A DNA stretch of 64,000 nucleotides, taken from an uncultured Sphingomonadales bacterium. GTDB taxonomy: Bacteria > Pseudomonadota > Alphaproteobacteria > Sphingomonadales > Sphingomonadaceae. Below are positions 1 through 7,343 of this stretch, one piece after another. Positions within the stretch are counted from its first letter, which is position 1. Every line of letters begins with the position of its first letter. The translations under genes were made by a program, and so were the position numbers. Below the pieces are notes generated by a model. That model did no database searches, was not told the DNA's origin, and was given only the letters and a program-made list of their open reading frames with translations. The DNA lies in the NCBI GenBank assembly GCA_903848655.1, contig CAINGT010000007.1, positions 1-64,000 on the forward strand, given 5' to 3'.

Positions 1-1
1 C

Positions 2-118
2 GAAAGGTTTTTCAATAAGCTCAAACACTTCAGACGAGTCGCAACTCGATATGATAAGCTGCTCGCAAACTTCATGGGATTTGTTAAACTCGCGGCCATT
101 GCGATCTGGCTACGATAG
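2..118 (+). pseudogene. C-terminal fragment of an IS5-family transposase
   Basis: The window opens inside a reading frame (bases 2-118, stop TAG at 116-118) whose 38 residues begin ERFFNKLKHFRR and end IAIWLR. This matches the C-terminus of IS5-family (IS427-like) DDE transposases, where the Glu before the FN-LK segment is the catalytic E of the DDE triad. Only the 3' end is visible, so the element's integrity cannot be judged. The IS end probably lies within bases 119-140, directly against a partial palindromic repeat (138-203). Recognition rests on family motif memory, not a search. Confidence 0.75.
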
Positions 119-137
119 TTAAATTGTCACCACGACC

Positions 138-203
138 TAGGAGTCTTTGTTTTCGCATGATTTTTTGCGAAAAACCGGTGCCCACTTTTTCGCATCATGC
201 TCT
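138..203 (-). repeat. Partial RIME-like palindromic repeat (domain B only)
   Basis: About 64 bases correspond to one half (domain B) of the 102-bp element seen whole at 6232-6333 and 59812-59913, in the same orientation as the former. It keeps the GCGAAAAA...TTTTTCGC inner palindrome and the terminal ATCATGCTCT edge. The palindromic domain A expected upstream is absent; IS5-type sequence takes its place. The repeat overlaps the 3' end of the DUF3237 gene and supplies its last two codons and stop. Confidence 0.8.
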
Positions 204-650
204 AACGATGGCGTAAAGCCGATAGCGCACGCCTTGCGCGGTTTCGCACGCTTCGCCCACTGCCAGCGTGGCGTTGAGCCAGTGGTACTTATCCGCGCCA
301 GTGGCAAACCGCGCCTGCACTTGGAACAGCGTATCGCCAAAGTCGCACGACAGCCCCGCCGCCAGCCGCGCGCTGACGGTTTCGCTATAGCGGTAGAGCC
401 CGGTATAGCGCACATCGATCAGCGCGCCATCATCGGTGGCAAATGTCTTGCGCACGTCAAGCTGGCACAGCCCGTCGGCACCTTCGGTCATCCAGTCACC
501 CCCGCCCGGCAGGATCGTGCCGCGCAAACGTGGTCCTTCGAACGTGCCTGCGCCAACGATATAGGTCGTGCGCGTGCCGAACGGGGTCGCGCCGATGGCC
601 TGAACCGTAATCGGGTTGGTAAAAGTCAGCAAAGGTTCGAGCGTCAGCAT
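195..650 (-). CDS. DUF3237 domain-containing protein
   Basis: This 151-residue protein has the DUF3237 pattern: GTFEGPRLRG at residues 35-44, PGGGDW at 48-53 and YHWLN near 122-126. The family is a small beta-barrel-like cytoplasmic protein of unproven function, often beside oxidoreductases of aromatic or terpenoid catabolism. Here it is last in a minus-strand run behind an MDR oxidoreductase (23-nt gap). The final Arg-Ala and TGA are encoded by the palindromic repeat at 138-203, so the native C-terminus was probably replaced, though the length is close to normal for the family. The family call is firm; the role is unknown. Confidence 0.8.
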   Translation of the reverse strand: MLTLEPLLTFTNPITVQAIGATPFGTRTTYIVGAGTFEGPRLRGTILPGGGDWMTEGADGLCQLDVRKTFATDDGALIDVRYTGLYRYSETVSARLAAGLSCDFGDTLFQVQARFATGADKYHWLNATLAVGEACETAQGVRYRLYAIVRA

Positions 651-673
651 GGCGAATCCTTAAACCAAACGAA

Positions 674-1657
674 TCAGGCGATATCGATCACGACATTGCC
701 GATCATGCTGCCGCTTTCGACCGCTTCGTGCGCCGCCGCCGTCTCCGCCAGCGCGAAGCGCGCGGCGATGCGCGGGTGGAGCGCGTTGTCGGCCATCGCA
801 GCGGCCAGCCGAGCGATCACGCGCGCACGCTCGGCTGGCCCGATCAGATAGACCAGCAGCATCCGCACCGTGATATTGGCGAACATCATCGGATAGAACG
901 GAATCGCGGGGTTTGGTTCGGCGACCGAGCCATATGTCGCGATCACCCCGCCGGTGCGCACGATCTGCGTGGTGACCGGCAGATTGCCACCAAATTCCAC
1001 TTCGATCACGCGGTCCACCCCCGCACCGCCGGTCGCTGCGCGCACTGCATCGACCACATTGGCACTGCGATAATCGATCACCTGATGCGCCCCGGCAGCC
1101 GTCGCCACCGCGCCCTTGGCCGCGTTGCTGACCGTGGCGATGACGTGCGCGCCGGCCCAGCGCGCCAACTGGATGGCGATTTCACCGACCGCACCCGCCC
1201 CGCCGGTCACCAGCACGGTCTGTCCTGCCACGTCGCCATCGCTGAACAGCGCGTGCGCGGCGGTCATCGCCGGAATGCCAAGGCAGGCCCCGGCGGCGAA
1301 ATCCATGCTATCGGGCAATGCCACCGCCTGATCGTGCGGCAGGCAGACAGACTCCGCGCACGTGCCTTCGGCGCGCCGCCACGCCGCGTTCCACGTATAG
1401 ACCCGTTCCCCCACCCGCGATGGCGCGACGCCTTCGCCCACCGCATCGATCACGCCTGCGCCATCGGAATGCGGGATCTGCCAGCCAAACGCCATCGGCC
1501 CGCGCGAACCGCTGCGGTTCTTTACATCGGACGGATTAACCCCAGACGTTATCAGCCGGACGCGCACTTCCCCGGCTTGCGGCACAGGATCGGGGCGTTC
1601 GCCATAATGCAGCACTTGCGCGGCGGGGCCGACGGTTTCGTACCAGACTGCTTTCAT
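674..1657 (-). CDS. Zinc-independent MDR oxidoreductase (NADPH:quinone reductase type)
   Basis: The 327-residue protein begins MKAVWYETVG and has an N-terminal GroES-like domain (about 1-120) and a Rossmann domain with VTGGAGAVGE (150-159), the quinone-oxidoreductase form of the NADPH-binding loop. The Cys/His structural-zinc cluster of alcohol dehydrogenases is not visible. It probably reduces quinones or enones with NADPH in the cytoplasm. The ATG at 1657 overlaps the stop of the upstream SDR gene in an ATGA, indicating translational coupling. A longer upstream reading frame exists but lies wholly inside the SDR gene and is not homologous, so this start was chosen. Confidence 0.88.
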   Translation of the reverse strand: MKAVWYETVGPAAQVLHYGERPDPVPQAGEVRVRLITSGVNPSDVKNRSGSRGPMAFGWQIPHSDGAGVIDAVGEGVAPSRVGERVYTWNAAWRRAEGTCAESVCLPHDQAVALPDSMDFAAGACLGIPAMTAAHALFSDGDVAGQTVLVTGGAGAVGEIAIQLARWAGAHVIATVSNAAKGAVATAAGAHQVIDYRSANVVDAVRAATGGAGVDRVIEVEFGGNLPVTTQIVRTGGVIATYGSVAEPNPAIPFYPMMFANITVRMLLVYLIGPAERARVIARLAAAMADNALHPRIAARFALAETAAAHEAVESGSMIGNVVIDIA

Positions 1658-2430
1658 CGTACCGGCTCCAGATCGGACCACAGGCCCTCGGTATGGCCAT
1701 CGATCGCAATCGCTTGGCCGGAAATGTTGCGCGCCGCGCGCGATGCGAGAAATGATACCATCGCCACGATTTCGTCGGGCTGGATGAATTGGCGCATCGA
1801 ACTTTGCCGCTTGTATTCGGTTTCGACCGCTGCAACCGTCAATCCGCGCGCTGCCGCATCGCGTGCGATCACCCCGCGAATGCGCGGCCCTTCGACACTC
1901 GCGGGGCACAGCGCGTTAACGGTGATGCCATCGGGGCCAAGCTCCATCGCAAGTGTTTTGGTCAGCCCGATCAGCGCCCATTTGCTCGCGACATAAGGAC
2001 TGCGCAAAGGGCACCCGAACAGCCCGGCGTTTGAACTCATCATGATAATCGCCGCATCACGGCCCCGGCGCAGGCGGGCAATGGCCAGCCGCGTGGCCAG
2101 AAATGCGCCAGTCAGATTGATGTCGATGGTGCGCGCCCAATCCGCAGGCGCAAGATCTTCGCAACGCCCGGTCGGCCCGGCGACCCCGGCGTTGTTGATA
2201 AGCACGTCCAGCCTATCGCCCACGCCATCAAAAAAGCGCGCCATGTCGCTTTCGCTGGCGACATCGGCGCGGGCGGCATGGATCGCAGGGAGTTTCTGAC
2301 GCATGGCATCGAGCGCCGCGTCATCCACATCGCAGACATGCACCTGATCGCCTTGCGCGAGAAACGCCTCGGCCAAAGCGCGGCCAATGCCCGAGGCACC
2401 GGCGGTAATGACAATGCGGCGCGGGGTCAT
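1654..2430 (-). CDS. SDR family NAD(P)-dependent oxidoreductase
   Basis: A classical short-chain dehydrogenase of 258 residues: cofactor motif TAGASGIG at 9-16, NNAG at 79-82, a catalytic Ser in MSSNAG (131-136) and YVASK at 146-150. The substrate is not evident; relatives act on secondary alcohols or ketones. ATG 2430 is preferred over 2475 because MTPRRIVITAGASG is the normal distance from the glycine motif and an AGGA lies about 10 nt upstream. It is coupled to the following MDR gene by a 4-nt overlap, so the pair may act on one substrate, perhaps with the HIBADH-like gene 84 nt upstream. Confidence 0.9.
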   Translation of the reverse strand: MTPRRIVITAGASGIGRALAEAFLAQGDQVHVCDVDDAALDAMRQKLPAIHAARADVASESDMARFFDGVGDRLDVLINNAGVAGPTGRCEDLAPADWARTIDINLTGAFLATRLAIARLRRGRDAAIIMMSSNAGLFGCPLRSPYVASKWALIGLTKTLAMELGPDGITVNALCPASVEGPRIRGVIARDAAARGLTVAAVETEYKRQSSMRQFIQPDEIVAMVSFLASRAARNISGQAIAIDGHTEGLWSDLEPVR

Positions 2431-2513
2431 GGGGCGCAATCCTGTGTGAGCCAGATCGGAAACGGGCCTCGCCATCTACCACGGGTCGCAAACGACGGCG
2501 AGCGATAGCGGCG

Positions 2514-3467
2514 TCAGCGCCTGGGCACGACCTCATACCCTTGGGCTTCGGGTTCATCATCGACCATGGCGGGGGGAAAGCCGGTGCCGAGCACTTTCAG
2601 GCCAAGCGGTTCTTCATAGCGGCGGATGATATTGGGGGACCGTTCGCGGTCGCCATAGGCAGCCCGCGCCTCATTGAACAGGCGCACGATCAGCGGGGAC
2701 AGTTCCAGCGAAACCCCGTTGGCTTGTGCCAGATCGTCGAACAGGCCGATGTCTTTTGATACCAGATCCATCGTGAAATTGATATCGCGGCTGCCGTTCA
2801 GGATCACCTGGCTTTCGGTTTCATGGACAAAGCTGTTGCCCGATGAAATGCGGATCGCCTCATACGTCGTGTTGGGGTCAAGCCCCGCAGCGTGGCACGT
2901 GGTCAGCGCTTCGGCCAGCGCGACAAGGTGCACCGTGCACAAATAGTTGGTCATCACTTTCAGCCGCGATGCGGTGCCGAGCGGGCCGGTGTGCAAGACG
3001 CGGCGGCCCAATGTGGTCAGCACCGGCAGCACTTGGTCAAACCCTTCGCGCGGGCCACCGGCAAAGATCGAGATATTGCCGGTTTCGGCGCGGTGGCAGC
3101 CGCCCGATACTGGGCATTCCATGAACAGCGCGCCGCGCGCTTCGACCAGCGCACCCAGCCGCAGCACTTCGGCATAGTCGGTGGTGCTCATTTCCAGCCA
3201 CACCTGACCGGGGCGCAGCACTGCCAGAAAGCCGTCAGCGCCTTCGGCCACGGCCGCGCTGGCGGCGGGCGAGGGCAGGCAGGTAATCACGATCTCGCTG
3301 GCATCGGCCAAGGCGCGCGGGCTGTCAGCAGCGCTTGCCCCGCGCGCGACAAAGCTTTCGACCAACACCGGATCAAGATCGCGCACCACCACATCATGCC
3401 CGTTGCGCAACAGGCTGCCCGCCAGCTTGCCCCCGACATTGCCCAGCCCGATAAATCCGATGCGCAT
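2514..3467 (-). CDS. 3-hydroxyisobutyrate dehydrogenase-like NAD(P)-dependent oxidoreductase
   Basis: This 317-residue beta-hydroxyacid dehydrogenase begins MRIGFIGLGNVG (GxGxxG at 7-12). It has the substrate-binding segment ECPVSGG (117-123, usually DAPVSGG) and a catalytic Lys near 170 in SRLKVMTNYL. The C-terminal all-alpha domain fills the rest. It would oxidise a 3-hydroxy acid with NAD(P)+; the exact substrate cannot be read. The gene lies between fumarase (69-nt gap) and the SDR/MDR pair on the same strand, so a catabolic transcription unit feeding central metabolism is plausible but inferred. Confidence 0.87.
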   Translation of the reverse strand: MRIGFIGLGNVGGKLAGSLLRNGHDVVVRDLDPVLVESFVARGASAADSPRALADASEIVITCLPSPAASAAVAEGADGFLAVLRPGQVWLEMSTTDYAEVLRLGALVEARGALFMECPVSGGCHRAETGNISIFAGGPREGFDQVLPVLTTLGRRVLHTGPLGTASRLKVMTNYLCTVHLVALAEALTTCHAAGLDPNTTYEAIRISSGNSFVHETESQVILNGSRDINFTMDLVSKDIGLFDDLAQANGVSLELSPLIVRLFNEARAAYGDRERSPNIIRRYEEPLGLKVLGTGFPPAMVDDEPEAQGYEVVPRR

Positions 3468-3536
3468 CCCGTGCCTTTCCTGCGATGGTGATGCGCGCGG
3501 CTATGCCGTTTGGCGCACCCGGCGACAACTGCAAAA

Positions 3537-5060
3537 TCAGGCGGGTAACAGGCCCTCGTCGGCAATCTTGCGCCGCCATACCAGCGGGGCCAGTTCATGC
3601 ACATTGCGCCCGGCAGAATCGACCGCCACCGTTACCGGCATGTCCTCGACCGTAAATTCATAGATCGCCTCCATCCCCAAATCGGCAAAGGCCACCACGC
3701 GCGACTGTTTGATCGCGCGCGCCACCAAATAGGCCGCACCCCCCACCGCCATCAGATAGGCCGAACGATGCTGGGCAATCGCCGCCGTGGCCGCAGGACC
3801 GCGTTCCGATTTGCCGACGCTGGCCAGCAGGCCAAGGCCCAGCATCATGTCCATAAATCCGTCCATCCGCGTCGCGGTGGTCGGCCCCGCCGGGCCAACG
3901 ACTTCATCGCGCACCGGATCGACCGGGCCGACATAATAGATCACCCGCCCGTTGAAATCGACCGGCAGCGGTTCACCGCGCGCCAGCATATCCTTGATCC
4001 GCTTGTGCGCGGCATCGCGCCCGGTCAGCAATTTGCCGCTGAGCAGCAGGCGATCACCCTGTTTCCAGCTTTGCACGTGTGCCGGGGTCAGCATGTCGAG
4101 ATCGACTCGTTGTGCCGAAGCGTCGGGGGTCCAGTGCACGTGCGGCCAGTCATCGAGCCGGGGGGGGTCGAGATAGCAGGGTCCGGACCCGTCGAGCGTG
4201 ACATGGGCGTGGCGGGTCGCGGCGCAATTGGGGATCATTCCTACCGGCTTGCCCGCCGCATGGCACGGCGCATCCAGAATCTTGACATCGAGAATCGTGG
4301 ACAGGCCCCCCAGCCCTTGCGCGCCGATGCCCAGCGCGTTGACTTTGTCGAAGATTTCGATGCGCATGGCCTCGATATCGGTCTGCGCGCCGCGCGCTTT
4401 CAACTGCGCCATGTCGATCGGTGCCATCAGCGCCTGTTTGGCCAGCAGCATGCACTGTTCCGCCGTGCCGCCGATGCCGATGCCCAGCATCCCCGGCGGG
4501 CACCAGCCCGCGCCCATCTGCGGCAGCATGGCGATCACCCAGTCGATGATCGAATCGCTGGGGTTCATCATTTTGAACTTCGATTTGTTTTCACTGCCGC
4601 CGCCTTTGGCGGCAACATCGATGCTGATCGTATCGCCTGGCACCATCGTGACGTGCAGCACGCACGGCGTGTTATCGCGGGTGTTGCGGCGGGTAAACGC
4701 GGGATCGGCCAGCACTGATCCGCGCAAGGGGTTATCGGGGTTGCGATAGGCGCGGCGCACCCCTTCATCGACGACATCCTGCAGGCTTTGTGCACTGTCG
4801 AGCCGGCAATTCTGACCCCAGGTGATGAACACGTTGACGATGCCGGTGTCCTGACAGATCGGGCGATGGCCTTCGGCGCACATCCGGCTGTTGGTCAGGA
4901 TCTGGGCAATCGCGTCTTTGGCGGCCGGGCCTTGTTCGGCCTTGTACGCCTCTCCCAGCGCATGGATATAATCCATCGGGTGGTAATAGCTGATATATTG
5001 CAAGGCATCGGCAATGGTGTCGATCAGGTCTGCCTCGCGGATGGTCACCATATCTGCCAT
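3537..5060 (-). CDS. fumA: Fumarate hydratase class I
   Basis: The 507-residue protein is a class I (iron-sulfur) fumarase, interconverting fumarate and malate in the TCA cycle. The N-terminal Fumerase domain (about 15-290) includes RPICQDTGIVNVF and GWCPPGMLGIGIGGT. The C-terminal Fumerase_C domain (about 300-500) includes RVIYYVGPVDPV and GPTTATRMD. Conserved Cys residues in CAEGH, EQCM and IPNCAATRH are candidates for the oxygen-labile [4Fe-4S] cluster. Class I fumarases are oxygen sensitive, unlike FumC. It is transcribed with, or just upstream of, the HIBADH-like gene. Confidence 0.95.
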   Translation of the reverse strand: MADMVTIREADLIDTIADALQYISYYHPMDYIHALGEAYKAEQGPAAKDAIAQILTNSRMCAEGHRPICQDTGIVNVFITWGQNCRLDSAQSLQDVVDEGVRRAYRNPDNPLRGSVLADPAFTRRNTRDNTPCVLHVTMVPGDTISIDVAAKGGGSENKSKFKMMNPSDSIIDWVIAMLPQMGAGWCPPGMLGIGIGGTAEQCMLLAKQALMAPIDMAQLKARGAQTDIEAMRIEIFDKVNALGIGAQGLGGLSTILDVKILDAPCHAAGKPVGMIPNCAATRHAHVTLDGSGPCYLDPPRLDDWPHVHWTPDASAQRVDLDMLTPAHVQSWKQGDRLLLSGKLLTGRDAAHKRIKDMLARGEPLPVDFNGRVIYYVGPVDPVRDEVVGPAGPTTATRMDGFMDMMLGLGLLASVGKSERGPAATAAIAQHRSAYLMAVGGAAYLVARAIKQSRVVAFADLGMEAIYEFTVEDMPVTVAVDSAGRNVHELAPLVWRRKIADEGLLPA

Positions 5061-5248
5061 GTGCGCTTCACGCCTTTCGCTGCGGGTATGTGTCGGGGCC
5101 GGACCGGCAACCGGTGTTGCGGCAAAGCCGATGCTGTGATTGTTTCATAGCCCGGATGCTGCGGCGTTCGCCACGCAAATGATCGCGACAAGCGCGAATG
5201 TGGCGCAGCGTCACCCAATGCCTGCGCACCACGCTGACGCATCCGCAC

Positions 5249-5690
5249 TCACCGCAGCCGCCCCGATGCGATCAGCCGGGCCAGATCTGCGGGCAGCGGC
5301 AGATCGTGGTGCGGGCCTTGGGCGGGTTGGGCGACGGACAGCGAGGTCGTGATCGGCAGCACGCCTGCCCAGACCGGGGTGGCGGCGTCTTCGGCATCGC
5401 CGGGCGGGCCGTCGCGGTGTTTGACGCTGGCTTCTTCGATATCGAGCCACAACACGCGCGTGGCTTTCAGCTCTTGCGCGGTCATCGCACGCAGATCGGG
5501 CCAGCGCGCGGGGAACAGATCATCGACCAAGTGGCGCAGCGCGGCGGTGATCGCTTCTGGATCAGTCAAGACCTGGGCGCGGCCAAACACCATCGCCGAG
5601 CGGTAATTGACCGAATGGTTGAACGCGGATCGTGCCAGCACATAGCCATCGATCAATGGCAATCCGCCGCAGTGGACCGGCGCGTCCGGC
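5249..5690 (-). pseudogene. 5'-truncated pyridoxamine 5'-phosphate oxidase-like (NimA-type) gene
   Basis: About 145 residues read in frame from LIDGYVLARSAFNHSVNYRS to the stop at 5249 and match the C-terminal two-thirds of Pyridox_ox_2/NimA-like flavin-binding proteins (VFGRAQV, ELKATRVL, KHRDGPPGDAED, PVWAGVLP). The first 60-70 residues of the family are missing. Upstream of about base 5690 the same frame runs on as sequence unlike the family and antisense to the next gene. No credible start precedes the homologous part, so it is read as a decayed gene. The breakpoint lies beside another damaged gene. Confidence 0.75.
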
Positions 5691-5767
5691 TGCCGCTTGG
5701 CTTTAGGAGCTTGACAGCCAGTATTCGACCAAAGACGTAAGGGAGGCACGGGGATCAGGAGTGCAAC

Positions 5768-6625
5768 TTGGGCATAGTCACGCGCTCGCGCACTGCCAGA
5801 CAGTTTGAGCGGGATATCTTTCTGGCCTTTTTCGCGCTCGGCCTGATGGGCGTCGTGCTGGGCTTTGTTCCGCCAAGCTGGACTCGCTTCAACGGTCAGG
5901 CCGAATACCCGGCACCGCTGGCCTTGCAGATTCACGCTGGACTGTTTTTGGGCTGGACCGCGCTGATGGCGGCACAGATTGCATTCATCCGCCAGGGTCA
6001 TACGGTGTTCCACCGGCGGCTGGGGCTGATCGGGGCCTGCATGATCCCGGCCATGGCGATCAGCAGCGTGTTTGCCGAAACTTGGAGCGAGCGGTTCGCG
6101 GCGCTCCACCACCCCGGCGGTCAGCGCTTTTTGATCGTGCCAATCTTTTCGCTGTCGCTGTTTTTGGTGTTCACGACGGTGGGGTTGTTGCTGCGCAAAA
6201 ATTCGGCGACGCACAAACGCCTGATCTTTCTAGAGCGTGATGCGATGAGATTGAATCGCATCACGCTCTAGAGTCTTTGTTTTCGCGTGATTTATTGCGA
6301 AAAACCGGTTCCCACTTTTTCGCATCACGCTCTGGGTACGGCGTTGCTGTTCGGCGCGGCGTGGTCAAGGGTCAGCGAGCCGCTGCTCAGACCCGCACTC
6401 GGTAACCACGGGCTGGGCTTTTTCACGCACCGTTTCATCATGACCAATGTATTTCTGGTGATGCTTGCCACGCTTGACTGGCGGACGAGGGGCCGCTTGT
6501 ATCGGGCCACGGCCATCGGTGCAGGTGTGATCGTGGTGTGCGAAGCTGGCGTTACGTGGATCTATCACAAGGATTGGTGGCTGATGACGGCTGATGCGAT
6601 CTTGCGCCATTTTCCCGGGCCATAG
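5768..6625 (+). pseudogene. Multi-pass membrane protein gene split by a 102-bp palindromic repeat
   Basis: From TTG 5768 (AGGAG six nt upstream) the frame encodes several hydrophobic segments (LAFFALGLMGVVLGFV, FLGWTALMAAQIAF, VPIFSLSLFLVFTTVGLLL), then enters a repeat at 6232. It ends at TAG 6269-6271 inside the repeat. Downstream of the repeat (6334) the same frame resumes with LGTALLFGAAW and further membrane segments (MTNVFLVMLATL, TAIGAGVIVVCEAGVTWIY) to a stop at 6623-6625. Removing exactly 102 bp restores one frame of about 251 codons. Function is not recognised; related uncharacterised membrane proteins are thought to occur in sphingomonads. Only one amber codon breaks it. Confidence 0.8.
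6232..6333 (-). repeat. RIME-like mosaic palindromic element, full copy (domains A+B)
   Basis: A 102-bp unit bounded by AGAGCGTGATGCGA and TCGCATCACGCTCT. It has two parts: a 38-bp palindrome (6232-6269) able to form a 14-bp stem, and a second part with the inner palindrome TGCGAAAAA / TTTTTCGCA. It is the reverse complement of the copy in tamA (59812-59913), with few differences. Flanks suggest a CT dinucleotide at both edges. Its size and mosaic build resemble rhizobial RIME elements; no transposase is encoded. Confidence 0.9.
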
Positions 6626-6747
6626 TCTTGTTGGCCAATACGGGGACAATGCCGCCACCAAAGCACTTGGCGCGGCGTTGGCGATAATCTAGAGGCTTGC
6701 GCGTGGCTGGCCCCGCGACGACCGGGTGCCCTTGGACGAGGGATTTC

Positions 6748-7338
6748 ATGACCTTGGTGGATGATCGCATCAGGTTTGCGGCGGCGCGGCGCGCGATGAT
6801 CGACCGGCAGTTGCGTGTCAGCGGGGTCAATGATCTGGCGATTCTGGCGGCATTTGCGGCTGAACCGCGCGAAGACCATGTGCCCGCTGGCGCGCGGGCG
6901 ATTGCCTATATGGATCGCGCGGTGCCACTGGGCGATGGCGCGGTGCTCGCGCCCGCGTTGACGCATGGGCAGATGTTGACCGCAGCCGAACCGACGCGCG
7001 AAGATCGCGTGCTGGTGATCGGCCGCCCCGGGGCCTATCTTGGCGCGCTGGTGGCGCATCTGGCGGGGCATGTGACTGTGGCCGCGCCCGATGAAGACTG
7101 GGGCGCGGGCGCGCCCTATTCGCTGGTGCTGATCGACGGGGCGATGGCCACGGTGCCTGACCGGCTGATCGCGGTGCTGGCCGATCATGGCCGCGTGGTC
7201 GGCGGATGGATCGAACGCGGCGTGGCACGGCTGGCGCTGGGCCGCCGGGTCTTGGGCGAAGTGGTGCTGACCAGCCTGGGTGAAGCCGATTTTGCGCCCT
7301 TGCCCGAATTTGCCGCGAAACCGGCGTGGAGCTTTTGA
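6748..7338 (+). CDS. Protein-L-isoaspartate O-methyltransferase-like protein
   Basis: This 196-residue protein resembles PCMT by its start (RRAMIDRQLRVSGV), the VPLGDGAVLAPALTHGQML segment equivalent to the PIMT active-site region, and a Rossmann-like core. The SAM-binding glycine loop is degenerate (VLVIGRPGAYLGA rather than the usual EIGTGSGY), so repair activity is doubtful; an altered or non-catalytic role is possible. ATG 6748 follows GACGAGGG at good spacing and was preferred to ATG 6697. It overlaps or abuts the tolC gene downstream, an arrangement recurring in sphingomonads, which hints at a cell-envelope role. Confidence 0.82.
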   Translation: MTLVDDRIRFAAARRAMIDRQLRVSGVNDLAILAAFAAEPREDHVPAGARAIAYMDRAVPLGDGAVLAPALTHGQMLTAAEPTREDRVLVIGRPGAYLGALVAHLAGHVTVAAPDEDWGAGAPYSLVLIDGAMATVPDRLIAVLADHGRVVGGWIERGVARLALGRRVLGEVVLTSLGEADFAPLPEFAAKPAWSF

Positions 7339-7343
7339 AGCCG

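Noticed and set aside
3597-4718. 373-codon plus-strand frame opposite fumarase
   Set aside because: Shadow of the fumA coding strand; His/Arg-rich, no start signal or homology.
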